Positions 15,690 through 23,976 are shown, counted from the stretch's first letter. The stretch: DNA of 28,530 nt from an uncultured bacterium (GCA_905214235.1 CAJMLF010000024.1:1-28530); one strand, 5' to 3'. The notes: generated by a model not told the origin, from the sequence alone. Program-made: numbers and translations.

Positions 15690-16358
15690 ATGCGAGTTAA
15701 TGTTTTACAACACACGCCTAACGAAGGTCCGGGATCGATTCAGGACTGGGCACACGTTAACCACCATGCTTTCTATGTTTACCACCCTTACCAGTTTGGT
15801 AACCTCCCGACGGCTGATGAAACGGACCTGCTGGTTGTCCTCGGCGGGCCGATGAGTCCCAACGATGACCTGCCCTGGATTAAGCAGGAGCGGATTTTGA
15901 TCCAGGAGCTGCTGGACCAGCACAAGCCAATCTTCGGGGCCTGTTACGGGGCCCAACAAATTGCCAAAACGCTGGGTTATCCAATCACTAAGGCTCCCCA
16001 CAAGGAAGTCGGGTGGGCACCTGTCTACCGGCAAAGTGACGCCATTCCTGGTATCCCTGAAAAGTTGGTTGCCCTGCACTGGCACGAAGAAATGTTCACG
16101 GTCCCAGATCAGGCCCAGCTCATCTTCAGTAGTGACCTGGTAAAGAACCAGGGCTTCTTACTGGGCGACAACGTCATTGGCCTGCAGTTCCACTTTGAGC
16201 CCCTGATCGATAATGTCCGTGAAATGGCCGTCAACGATGATGGCTATCCCCTGGACCACAATGACCTCCACCAGACACCGGCGGAGATTATTACCCATGG
16301 GGTTCCGGACGAAAACAAGCAGGTAATGTTCAAACTGCTTGACTTCATCACTAAGTAA
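15690..16358 (+). CDS. Class I glutamine amidotransferase-like protein
   Basis: This 222-residue cytosolic protein has the GATase1 catalytic triad: Cys85 in GACYGAQQIA, His168 and Glu170 in LQFHFEP. LVVLGGPMSPNDD (48-60) supplies the oxyanion loop, and LHWHEEMF (129-136) is typical of stand-alone members annotated as GMP synthase-like amidotransferases. Such proteins release ammonia from glutamine or hydrolyse gamma-glutamyl bonds; the specific substrate is not evident. No synthase domain is fused or adjacent, so it is not GuaA. The ATG follows GGAAAGGA (15676-15683), with its own promoter upstream. The gene ends 55 bases before a hairpin terminator. Confidence 0.85.
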   Translation: MRVNVLQHTPNEGPGSIQDWAHVNHHAFYVYHPYQFGNLPTADETDLLVVLGGPMSPNDDLPWIKQERILIQELLDQHKPIFGACYGAQQIAKTLGYPITKAPHKEVGWAPVYRQSDAIPGIPEKLVALHWHEEMFTVPDQAQLIFSSDLVKNQGFLLGDNVIGLQFHFEPLIDNVREMAVNDDGYPLDHNDLHQTPAEIITHGVPDENKQVMFKLLDFITK

Positions 16359-16412
16359 GCTGGAATGTTATACTTTTGTCGTTAGCTTATTTATAATAAG
16401 AAACTAGTATGA

Positions 16413-16446
16413 AAAGGCTGGAAACCTGTTTTCCAGCCTTTGTTTT
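16413..16446 (+). terminator. Hairpin terminator between the amidotransferase and DHA2 efflux genes
   Basis: A perfect 12-bp stem (16413-16424 with 16430-16441) with a five-base loop is followed by TGTTTT. It probably ends the amidotransferase transcript. A possible -10 (TATAAT, 16392-16397) lies just before it, so it could instead sit in the leader of the efflux gene. Confidence 0.75.
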
Positions 16447-16468
16447 GGTTAAAAAAGGAGGTAATCGT

Positions 16469-17965
16469 TTGGAAGCAAATCAACGACGAACACTCGTCAC
16501 CGGGGCACTCCTTCTCTCCAACATCATGGCGGGGATGGATGCGACAATTGTCAACACTGCCCTGCCGGCCATCACCAGTGACCTGCACGGCCTACAATAC
16601 ATGGGCTGGATTGTGGCTACTTTCCTATTAGGAATGGCCGTGGCAACCCCACTGTGGAGTAAGATGGGGGAGCACAAGGGAAATAAGCGGGCGTACATCA
16701 CCGCTACGCTATTGTTCCTTGTGGGGGCGATCTTTCAAGGAATCGCGCCCAATATCCTGTGGTTTATCATCGCCCGGACGGTCATGGGAATCGGTGCCGG
16801 AGGAATGAACACCATCCCCTTCATTGTCTATGCGGAACTCTACCAGAATCTCCGCAAGCGGGCGGAAGTGCTGGGCATCTCTAGTGCCTGTTTCGGGACG
16901 GCTTCGATTATTGGGCCCCTCCTTGGTGGGTGGATCGTTGATGTCCTCAGTTGGCACTGGGTCTTCTACGTCAACGTCCCAATTGCCCTAATTGCGATTA
17001 CCCTGGTGGGGACCTTCTACAAGAGTCCTAAAAAGCAGGCCGCTGGTAAACCAGTCGACTACCTGGGCGCCTCCCTCCTAGTGGTTAGTCTGGTAACCAT
17101 TTTGGTTGCGGTCCAGTTGATTGGGAGCGCAGCTGGCTGGTTAATCGGCACCCTCTTTGTGATTGGACTTGCCCTGCTCTTCTGGATGGTCCGCGTTGAC
17201 AGCCGGGCTGTCGACCCGATTATCCCGAGTCGCTTGTTTAAAAACCGGGAGCTGGTGATTGACTTCCTCCTCTTTGTTATCATCTGGGGCTCCTTTATTG
17301 CCTTTGTTACTTACATCCCGATGTGGGCCCAGGGGATTCTTGGCTTGAGTGCCCTCCTCGGGGGGATGACCCAGATTCCGGGCGCGGTAACTAACTTCAT
17401 CGGTTCCGAACTAGTACCCTTTCTCCAGGACCGGTGGGGGAAGTACTGGCTGGTGACCTGTGGGGCCGCGGCCATCTTCATTGCCTTTGTCGGTATCCTC
17501 GTTTGTGGCCAGGGCGCCCCATTCTGGGTCCTTCTCCTGATGGGCGCCTTTGAAGGCTTCGGGGTTGGCCTGGTTTTCAACATCCTGCAGATTAGCGTGC
17601 AGACGGATGCCGAACTGCGGGACGTGCCAATCGCCACCTCCCTGGGCTACCTACTGCGGATCCTCAGTCAGACCATCATGGCGGCGGTTTACGGGGTAAT
17701 CCTCAACCAGGAGCTGTTCAAGGGAGTAAGGATGGCCCATGGCGACATCACGATGCAGATGCTGAACAAATTGTCGAATGCTGAGACCGCCAGCCAGCTC
17801 CCGCGTGAGCTGATTCCCGAAATGCGGCGGATCCTTTATTTGGGGTACAGAAATATCGTTATTGCGGCCATCGTTTTAATTGTCATCTCACTAATCGTTG
17901 TGGTGCCACTGTCATTGCGGCACCGCACCACAGCGGTAAAAAAGGGGTATGATGCTCACAACTAG
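16469..17965 (+). CDS. DHA2-family MFS drug efflux transporter (14 TM)
   Basis: This is a polytopic membrane protein of about 498 residues with the 14-TM drug:H+ antiporter-2 pattern. TM1 carries GMDATIVNTALPAI (motif D1), WSKMGEHKGNKRAY is the loop 2-3 motif A region, ARTVMGIGAGGMNT lies in TM4, and SIIGPLLGGWIVD in TM5 is the antiporter motif C. Related EmrB/LmrB-type pumps expel lipophilic drugs and cations; the substrate here is unknown. A longer frame runs from ATG 16409, but that start lies in the terminator hairpin. AAAAGGAGG (16454-16462) is seven bases before TTG 16469, giving MEANQRRTLVTG, so TTG is preferred. It converges with rarA through a shared terminator. Confidence 0.88.
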   Translation: MEANQRRTLVTGALLLSNIMAGMDATIVNTALPAITSDLHGLQYMGWIVATFLLGMAVATPLWSKMGEHKGNKRAYITATLLFLVGAIFQGIAPNILWFIIARTVMGIGAGGMNTIPFIVYAELYQNLRKRAEVLGISSACFGTASIIGPLLGGWIVDVLSWHWVFYVNVPIALIAITLVGTFYKSPKKQAAGKPVDYLGASLLVVSLVTILVAVQLIGSAAGWLIGTLFVIGLALLFWMVRVDSRAVDPIIPSRLFKNRELVIDFLLFVIIWGSFIAFVTYIPMWAQGILGLSALLGGMTQIPGAVTNFIGSELVPFLQDRWGKYWLVTCGAAAIFIAFVGILVCGQGAPFWVLLLMGAFEGFGVGLVFNILQISVQTDAELRDVPIATSLGYLLRILSQTIMAAVYGVILNQELFKGVRMAHGDITMQMLNKLSNAETASQLPRELIPEMRRILYLGYRNIVIAAIVLIVISLIVVVPLSLRHRTTAVKKGYDAHN

Positions 17966-17990
17966 GGTGAGTCACCATATCCCTTTTTTT
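17944..17990. terminator. Convergent terminator between efflux gene and rarA
   Basis: An 11-bp stem (17944-17954 with 17973-17983; one mismatch, one G-U) is flanked by A and T runs, with seven T on the plus strand and a T-rich run on the minus strand. It overlaps the rarA stop at 17989-17991. Confidence 0.8.
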
Positions 17991-19317
17991 ATTTGCTGGG
18001 GTGGTTTTCGTGCCACCGCCTAATTTGTTCAAGCCGGGCTTTGAAGCGGGGTTCGTGTCCCTGGTCGGTTGGTAGGTAGAAGTGTTCGTTAGCAATTTCT
18101 GGCGGAATCGTCTTCATGGTCGTTAGTTTGTCCTTACTGTCGTGGGCGTACTGGTAGCCCTTGCCGTAGCCAAGCTGGTCCATCAGCTTGGTGGGGGCAT
18201 TACGAATCTGCATGGGGATCGGTAAGTTACCGGTTTTTTTGATTACCTTCTTCGCCTTCTGACGAGCGGTATAGACGGCGTTTGATTTCGGTGCACAGGC
18301 CAGGTAAATAACACATTCTGTGAGGTGGACGTCACACTCGGGCATCCCCAGAAACTGACAGGCCGAGAAGGTGTTAATGGCCACGTTTAGGGCGTTGGTG
18401 TCCGCCAGGCCGATGTCTTCACTAGCAAAACGGACGAGGCGGCGGGCAATGTATAAGGGGTCCTCACCCCCATCCAGCATCCGCGAGCACCAGTAAACTG
18501 CCGCGTCAACGTCACTGTTCCGCATTGACTTGTGGAGGGCCGAAATGATGTTGTAGTGTTCCTCGTCGTGCTTGTCGTAGCGGAGTGACCGGGTGTTGAT
18601 CAGCTGGCTGAGGTCGTCCTCCGTGATGGTAACCTGCTGGCCGTCTCGTTGGCCATTTAATACCGCCATTTCGAGGGTATTTAAGGCGACCCGGGCGTCC
18701 CCGTTGGCAAACTGGGCAATCAGGTGGATCGCGTCCGGCTGGCAGTCAACTTGCAATTCCGGGAAGCCGGCAGGATGGTGGAGGGCCCGTTTAATGACCT
18801 CCTCAATGTCCGCTGTGGTCAAGGACTTCAGGACAAACACCCGGCAACGGCTGAGGAGGGCGGAGTTGATCTCAAAGGACGGGTTTTCGGTGGTGGCCCC
18901 AATCAGGATAATGCTCCCCCGCTCAACAAAGGGGAGGAAGGCGTCCTGCTGGGCCTTATTAAAACGGTGGATTTCGTCAATGAAGCAAATCGTCCGTTCA
19001 CCATATTCCCGGTTTTGCTCAGCCTCCTGCATAATCTTCCGGATATCCTTGATGCTGCTCGTTACCGCGGAGAAGGTAATGAAGTGGGCCTTTGTCCGGT
19101 GGGCAATGATTCGGGCGAGGGTGGTCTTACCCACACCGGGTGGCCCCCAGAATATCAAAGACGAGAGTTGGTCGTTATCAATTAATTCACGCAGAACTTT
19201 GCCGGGCCCAATCAGGTGCTGCTGGCCAACAAACTCGTCGAGGCTGGTCGGCCGGACCCGGTTCGCCAGCGGGGTCGCTTGGGGGTTCCCCTGGGCAAAG
19301 AGCGATTCTTGATGCAT
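17989..19317 (-). CDS. rarA: Replication-associated recombination protein A (AAA+ ATPase)
   Basis: This 442-residue protein matches RarA/MgsA length and layout. Residues 58-65 GPPGVGKT form Walker A, 112-117 FIDEIH Walker B, and 140-147 GATTENPS sensor 1, with an arginine finger region LLSRCRV (~154-160). After the AAA+ core come the tetramerisation/C-terminal blocks YWCSRMLDGGEDPLYIARRL, RFASEDIGLADTNAL and IRNAPTKLM. RarA acts at stalled replication forks with SSB and RecA to restart or remodel them. MHQESLFA at the start is typical of Firmicute homologues. The ATG is preceded by GGAAAGGAAG on the minus strand. The gene is monocistronic and convergent with the efflux gene. Identity is secure. 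Confidence 0.95.
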   Translation of the reverse strand: MHQESLFAQGNPQATPLANRVRPTSLDEFVGQQHLIGPGKVLRELIDNDQLSSLIFWGPPGVGKTTLARIIAHRTKAHFITFSAVTSSIKDIRKIMQEAEQNREYGERTICFIDEIHRFNKAQQDAFLPFVERGSIILIGATTENPSFEINSALLSRCRVFVLKSLTTADIEEVIKRALHHPAGFPELQVDCQPDAIHLIAQFANGDARVALNTLEMAVLNGQRDGQQVTITEDDLSQLINTRSLRYDKHDEEHYNIISALHKSMRNSDVDAAVYWCSRMLDGGEDPLYIARRLVRFASEDIGLADTNALNVAINTFSACQFLGMPECDVHLTECVIYLACAPKSNAVYTARQKAKKVIKKTGNLPIPMQIRNAPTKLMDQLGYGKGYQYAHDSKDKLTTMKTIPPEIANEHFYLPTDQGHEPRFKARLEQIRRWHENHPSK

Positions 19318-19421
19318 GTGAACACTTCCTTTCCCCTCATTCTAAATTAAATCTTAACAAAATTGAATCAATAAGCGTGTTACGATAAAGGTGGAATCAA
19401 CGAATAAAGGAGAAACTGGGC

Positions 19422-20408
19422 ATGGATCGATTAAAATTATTTCGTACTGGGATCGCGACCCGGGTAGCGGACAACTTTGAATCCAGCATTAAAGAGTTGC
19501 ACCGTTGTGGGCAGAGCCGTTCCAATAAGTCCACCTTTGTGGAGATGGGCATTCAGCTCAGCGGCTTTAAACATTCATTATCAGACCCGCAGGCCTTTGA
19601 TAAGCTACTCACGACGGCAGCAAAGGAAAATAAAGCGCCTTACGTGATGCCAGACGTCACGATGGGGATTAAATTACAGCAGTTTACCCAGGAGGGGATG
19701 CCGGTCTACGTCTTGAATGAACGGGGAAACGACCAGCGGGTTATTGTCTACCTGTGTGGGGGTGCCTACATCCAGCAGCCGGACAAGACCCACTGGGAAT
19801 ACCTGAACCGCCTTGCCCAACGGACGGATGCCAAGGTGGTTGTTCCCCTGTACTCCTTGGCCCCCAACGCCACTGTCCGTTGTGCCTACCAGCAGATTGG
19901 CCAGCTTTACGCCCGCTTGTACGGGAGTGCCCCGGCCAGTGACATTACCTTAATGGGGGATTCCGCTGGTGCGGGTTTGGCCCTGGGCTTTAGCGAATAC
20001 TTGGGTCAGCGGGGCCTGCCCCAGCCTGGGCACCTGATCCTATTTTCACCATGGCTGGACCTCGACTTAAAAAACCCCCTGATTAAGAAGTACGAGGATA
20101 AGGACGTCACCCTTGCCTGCTGGGGTCTGAGAAAGATTGGCGACCTCTGGGCAGGAAACGTTGACCACCGTGACTTTCGGGTGAGTCCGCTCTACGGTGA
20201 CATTGACCAGCTCCGGGACGTAACCGTCTTTGTAGGGACCCGGGAAATCATGTACCCAGACGTCAACGCCCTGGTTCAAAAGCTCCGGGACGCCCAAATC
20301 AACGTTGACTACCACGTTGGTCGGCGCTTATTTCACATTTACCCCCTGTACCAGGTTCCTGAGGCAGAAGAAGTAATGACGAAGGTTGTTGAAGTTGTTA
20401 ATCGGTAA
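19422..20408 (+). CDS. HSL-family alpha/beta-hydrolase (esterase)
   Basis: This 328-residue protein resembles hormone-sensitive-lipase-type bacterial esterases. GDSAGAG (179-185) carries Ser181. Asp280 in REIMYPD and His305 in RLFHIYPLY complete a triad. PLYSLAPN and LILFSPWLDLDL are typical of the family. The oxyanion-hole motif, normally HGGAY, reads CGGAY (112-116), so the leading His is replaced by Cys. The glycines that form the hole remain. No signal peptide is seen, so it should act on short-chain esters in the cytosol. AAGGAG lies about 11 bases before the ATG. The DJ-1-type gene follows within about 20 bases, suggesting an operon. Confidence 0.85.
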   Translation: MDRLKLFRTGIATRVADNFESSIKELHRCGQSRSNKSTFVEMGIQLSGFKHSLSDPQAFDKLLTTAAKENKAPYVMPDVTMGIKLQQFTQEGMPVYVLNERGNDQRVIVYLCGGAYIQQPDKTHWEYLNRLAQRTDAKVVVPLYSLAPNATVRCAYQQIGQLYARLYGSAPASDITLMGDSAGAGLALGFSEYLGQRGLPQPGHLILFSPWLDLDLKNPLIKKYEDKDVTLACWGLRKIGDLWAGNVDHRDFRVSPLYGDIDQLRDVTVFVGTREIMYPDVNALVQKLRDAQINVDYHVGRRLFHIYPLYQVPEAEEVMTKVVEVVNR

Positions 20409-20426
20409 ATTTATGAGGTGATTTTT

Positions 20427-20999
20427 GTGAGTAAAGTAGCAGTTGTCTTTGCACCCGGTTGTGAAGAAGTTGAAGGATTGAGCATCGTTGATGTTTTGCG
20501 CCGGATGGGTGTTGAAACCACGATGGTGGGCCTGGAAAATAAACAAGTTCCCGGGGCCCACGGAATTGAACTGACCTGCGATACGACCCTTGATGACCAC
20601 TTGCTGGACTATGATGTCGTTGCCTTCCCCGGTGGCCGTGGTGGTGCCGAGAAGCTCGGTGCTAACCAGCAACTGGCGGACTTAATGAGAAAACGTAACG
20701 CGGCTGGTAAGTGGGACGCGGCAATGTGTGCGGCCCCAACAGCCCTTGCCAAGTACGGCCTGCTGGACGGCAGTGACTATACCTGCTTCCCCGGTTTTGA
20801 AAAGCAGATTGACCAAGTCGCTAAGGGCGCCCACTTTAAAGAAGACATTACCGTGGTTGATGCGGGCCATAAGATTATTACGAGTCGGGGTCCGGCAACG
20901 GCATGGGCATTTGCCTACCAGATTGCTGAGGTGTTGGGCTTAGATACCAAGCAGATCAAGCACGAGATGCTTTATGACTACTTGATGGCACAGAAATAG
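20427..20999 (+). CDS. DJ-1/PfpI family protein (YajL/ThiJ-like)
   Basis: This protein of about 190 residues has the DJ-1 core. Cys101 in AMCAAPTALA is the nucleophile-elbow cysteine, and Glu16 in GCEEVEG matches the Glu that hydrogen-bonds it in DJ-1. FPGGRGGAEKLG and TSRGPATAWAFA are further family motifs. Members act in oxidative and carbonyl stress as chaperones or proposed deglycases; these activities are debated and the role here is open. A frame start at GTG 20418 overlaps the AGG of the ribosome binding site, so GTG 20427, eight bases downstream of AGG (20416-20418), is chosen. It is probably co-transcribed with the esterase upstream. Two terminators follow. Confidence 0.88.
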   Translation: MSKVAVVFAPGCEEVEGLSIVDVLRRMGVETTMVGLENKQVPGAHGIELTCDTTLDDHLLDYDVVAFPGGRGGAEKLGANQQLADLMRKRNAAGKWDAAMCAAPTALAKYGLLDGSDYTCFPGFEKQIDQVAKGAHFKEDITVVDAGHKIITSRGPATAWAFAYQIAEVLGLDTKQIKHEMLYDYLMAQK

Positions 21000-21028
21000 A
21001 TATTTGGGGTAGCCCTTTAAAAACACGA

Positions 21029-21073
21029 AAAGGCCGTTAGCGTTCGAAATTTCCGGACACTAACGGCCTTTGG
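21029..21073 (+). terminator. Intrinsic terminator with nested stem after the DJ-1 gene
   Basis: A perfect 12-bp outer stem (21029-21040 with 21060-21071) is continued by an inner GTTCG/CGGAC stem. It ends the esterase/DJ-1 transcript. The architecture is like the hairpins at 5189-5236 and 6769-6815. Confidence 0.85.
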
Positions 21074-21106
21074 TTTACTGTATTGTAGTATTCTGGGGAG
21101 TACCGT

Positions 21107-21146
21107 AAGGCTGGGAGAAAACTTTGTTTTCTCACCAGCCTCTTTT
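21107..21146. terminator. Second intrinsic terminator, AGGCTGGGAGAAA type
   Basis: AGGCTGGGAGAAAAC pairs with GTTTTCTCACCAGCCT (one bulge) and is followed by CTTTT. It is a close relative of the terminators at 9617-9655 and 2898-2932. It lies in the 335-base gap between the convergent DJ-1 and mprF genes. Confidence 0.75.
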
Positions 21147-21171
21147 AGTTTTCCAAATATTACAACGTAGT

Positions 21172-21320
21172 TACGGGAAACCGAATAGGCTTGCTCCGCG
21201 TCGTAAGCGCATCCCTAGCGTCTAGCGCAGCGGAGCAAGTCTATTCGACTACGAACGAAGGCTGACGCTTTCAGCGTCAACCTCCGTCCTATGCTAGCCG
21301 TACGGGATGCCGAGAAGCTT
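21172..21320. repeat. Structured inverted-repeat block in the DJ-1/mprF intergenic region
   Basis: Two hairpins lie side by side. In the first, an 18-base arm (21182-21199) pairs with 21230-21247 at 17 positions, with the remaining pair G-U. The 30-base interior itself contains short GCGC complements. In the second, 21255-21269 pairs with 21273-21287 around a TTC loop with two mismatches. TACGGGA-x-x-CCGA occurs as a direct repeat at 21172 and 21301, flanking both. No open frame crosses the block. It resembles an extragenic palindromic element or miniature element, or could encode a structured RNA. Confidence 0.6.
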
Positions 21321-21334
21321 ATTTCCCAGCCTTA

Positions 21335-23923
21335 TTAATTATGGTTGGCCCACCACATGAAGAGGTGGCGCCGCTGCTGGTCGACCCGTTGGTTAACAAC
21401 ACTGACGAGGATCAACATGTTGGCAACCAGTGAATTCTTCTTCCGGTAAGCGATGTAACGTGAGGACCAGTGGGATGCATACTTATCCTTGTAGTGCCGC
21501 AGCCCCTGGAACCCATAGAGGTGGTAACCATACTCGTAGATGAAGTGGGCAATCTTTTCTTCCAGGAAACTAAATTGGTATTCACCGACGTTCGATAAGG
21601 GAGCCATCCCCAGGTCAAAGTAGGTATAGCCGTTTTCCTGACCATACTGGTACATGCTGATGAAGATTTTATCCATGATTCCGGAAGGGGCGTCCTTGCT
21701 GTGCCGCATCAGGTCGATAGTCAAGATCTCTTTTCCACCGGTCGGCATGAAGGTCGCAAAGGCCACCAGCTTGCCGTCCTTATCCCGCACCGTTCCCACG
21801 GGCGCCTGGTTGATGTAGTAGGGGTCAAAGAAACCAAGGGAAAAGCCCTTCTCGACCTGTTCACCGAGCCAACTGTCGGACACGGTCTTCAATTCCTTCA
21901 GCTGGTCGTCACTAAATGGCGGGTTGATTACCGAGAATTGGTAGCCTTCCCGGTCAAACTTGTGCATGAGGGCCCGCTGTGAACGCTGCTTTTTGCCAGC
22001 CAGGGTAAAGTCAGCCAGGGTGACTAGGCCGCTTTCACCGGTCTTGATAAAGTCAAAGCCAAATTCGTGGAGGAGCATGGTAAGCTTGCTCGAAACCTCG
22101 TAGAAGACGATCTCGTAGTCGTAGCGATCCGCTTCCCGGACAAACTGGCGAATGGCCTCGCGGAGGACCGCTTGGTTACCAACGGGGTCCCCCATCACGA
22201 CGAGCCGGTCATACTTGCGCCGGTACATGAAGAAGAGCTGGTCTTGCCCATCCTTTTGGTAGTAGTAAAGGTTCTTGTCCCGCAGAAAGGCCAGGTGGCT
22301 GGTCTCGTTTCCCCCGAAGGTATCGATTACCTGGCGGGCCCGGTCGGCATTAAAGCTTTGGACTGCACTGAAGGGGTCCCGCTTGGCCGTGAAGTACCAG
22401 ATGATTAAAAGCATTAGGACCAAACCGAGGCCCAGCCCGATAAGGCCGGAGAGCCAAACCCGTTCACCAGGGAAGAAGAGAAAGGCGGGCACCCGGTGCT
22501 TGCTAGCGTATTGGGGAGCATTGATGACCCCCACAATGACGTAGAGAATGCAGCTGCCAGCGAAAATGAGGCTGTCGGTGATGAACTTACCAAGGGAATA
22601 CTGGAGCTTCTCCCGGTACAGAACGTGCTTGGACATCAAGACCAGAAGGAGAACGATTACCAGGTAGATGGTCAAACTAATCGTGCCGAGGTTCCAAATG
22701 GTGTTGGCAATCCCAATTAAAAGAAGGGCCAAAGTTGGCCAGTAGGCCCGTTTAACCTTCGCCTGGAGCCCCCGGGCACACGCCAGCATGGCGATCGCGA
22801 AGAGGATGGTGGACAGCTGGTGAATAAAGAAAAAGGTGTAGGGGTACAGGTGCTGAATAATCTTATTTTCTGCCGTCAGGTCCGGGATTGAGGCGGTTAG
22901 TAGCATCAGGACTCCCGAGATGTACATGAAGGCCGTAATCAGGTAGTAGGCGGTCTTGCGGAGCATCATTAGCGGCAGACCGTCAAAGAATTCGTTGACC
23001 TGGTGGGCCAGGTTATGGATGAAGAGCAGTCCGGCCAGGATGAGGGGGACAATGTAGTAGAAGATCCGGAAAAGGAGAATCCAGATAACGATTGTTGTCT
23101 TTGGGACTCCCAAGAGGGAAAGCTCAAAGACCATCATGACGTCGAACGAACCCAGCGCCCCCGGAATCATTGAGAGAACCCCAATTACCTGGGCAACGGC
23201 GTAGAGGGGCAAGACGTTGATCAGGTTGTTGCGGATTCCCAGACACCAGCCGACGAGGAGGAAGAAGAGGGCAACAAAGAGCCATTCGAGAGTTGAGCTG
23301 CCGACAATGAATGCTTCAAGCTTGGGAGTGACCTCCTTGAAGAGGCGGTTATTATTAACGAGGGTAAAGTAAAGGACAACCGGGAAGTATAGGCCGCCAC
23401 CAACTAGCCAAATTGCGTACTGGTTAAAGTGGCCACCGTCGTGGAAGCCAAACATCACGATCAGGGCAATCCAGCAAAGGATTGAGAGCCCCGACAGGAG
23501 GAAGACGGCGATCTTAGAAATTGCCAGGAGGATATCCTTCTTTGTAGCACTCTTCCGGTAAAAGTAGGCCCGCAGAGTTGCCCCGAGGATTCCACCGAAA
23601 CCGGCGATATTCGTCAGTGTGTTGGTGATCCAGCCGCAGCGGATAATATAGGAACGGGAAAACTTCCCCGGTAGAAAGTGGACGATGGTAAAGTCGTAGC
23701 CAAGCATGGGGACGACGGCAATGCAGCCCGTGATTAACAGAAAAATAATGCTGGTCCAGGAAAGACTTGCCAGCCCAACACCAACCTGGTGCCATTCGAC
23801 CGTTTTGAAAAAGCTGCCGAGGGCGTGAATGACAAATATTAGGACCGAAGTGACGAAAAGTAGTTTGACGTAGCGCGAATACTTTTCCCACCAGGTGATA
23901 AAGTGGTTGCCCAGTGATTGCAT
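21335..23923 (-). CDS. mprF: Bifunctional phosphatidylglycerol lysyltransferase/flippase MprF
   Basis: This 862-residue membrane protein has the MprF layout, close to the S. aureus protein (840). The N-terminal ~510 residues hold many hydrophobic segments of the lipid flippase domain, with NTLTNIAGFGGILGATLRAY, IGVLSMIPGALGSFDVMM and RIFYYIVPLILAG as recognised blocks. The C-terminal ~330 residues form the cytosolic aminoacyltransferase (DUF2156), with VVMGDPVGN, FYEVSSKLTMLLHEFGFDFI, YFDLGMAPLSNVG and FQGLRHYKDKY. It moves lysine (or alanine) from aminoacyl-tRNA onto phosphatidylglycerol and flips the product, reducing surface negative charge and giving resistance to cationic peptides. AAAGGAG is about 12 bases before the ATG. 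The gene is monocistronic. Confidence 0.93.
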   Translation of the reverse strand: MQSLGNHFITWWEKYSRYVKLLFVTSVLIFVIHALGSFFKTVEWHQVGVGLASLSWTSIIFLLITGCIAVVPMLGYDFTIVHFLPGKFSRSYIIRCGWITNTLTNIAGFGGILGATLRAYFYRKSATKKDILLAISKIAVFLLSGLSILCWIALIVMFGFHDGGHFNQYAIWLVGGGLYFPVVLYFTLVNNNRLFKEVTPKLEAFIVGSSTLEWLFVALFFLLVGWCLGIRNNLINVLPLYAVAQVIGVLSMIPGALGSFDVMMVFELSLLGVPKTTIVIWILLFRIFYYIVPLILAGLLFIHNLAHQVNEFFDGLPLMMLRKTAYYLITAFMYISGVLMLLTASIPDLTAENKIIQHLYPYTFFFIHQLSTILFAIAMLACARGLQAKVKRAYWPTLALLLIGIANTIWNLGTISLTIYLVIVLLLVLMSKHVLYREKLQYSLGKFITDSLIFAGSCILYVIVGVINAPQYASKHRVPAFLFFPGERVWLSGLIGLGLGLVLMLLIIWYFTAKRDPFSAVQSFNADRARQVIDTFGGNETSHLAFLRDKNLYYYQKDGQDQLFFMYRRKYDRLVVMGDPVGNQAVLREAIRQFVREADRYDYEIVFYEVSSKLTMLLHEFGFDFIKTGESGLVTLADFTLAGKKQRSQRALMHKFDREGYQFSVINPPFSDDQLKELKTVSDSWLGEQVEKGFSLGFFDPYYINQAPVGTVRDKDGKLVAFATFMPTGGKEILTIDLMRHSKDAPSGIMDKIFISMYQYGQENGYTYFDLGMAPLSNVGEYQFSFLEEKIAHFIYEYGYHLYGFQGLRHYKDKYASHWSSRYIAYRKKNSLVANMLILVSVVNQRVDQQRRHLFMWWANHN

Positions 23924-23952
23924 ATCATAATCTCCTTTGGACGTGTAATCAT

Positions 23953-23976
23953 AATTACCGCATTTGGCGGTTAATT
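23953..23976 (-). promoter_or_regulatory. Hairpin in the mprF leader
   Basis: AATTACCGC (23953-23961) pairs with GCGGT-T-AATT (23967-23976) with a one-base bulge, 30 to 55 bases upstream of the mprF ATG. TATAAT on the minus strand at about 24020 is the likely -10, so the hairpin would lie in the 5' leader or be a protein-binding dyad. Confidence 0.35.

Noticed and set aside
16409..16468. 20-residue N-terminal extension of the first efflux gene from ATG 16409
   Set aside because: It would be encoded by a terminator hairpin and has no ribosome binding site. The strong site at 16454-16462 serves TTG 16469.
18593..19312. Plus-strand 239-codon frame opposite rarA
   Set aside because: It is a mirror of the rarA frame with low-complexity, arginine/serine-rich translation. 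RarA motifs are unambiguous on the other strand.
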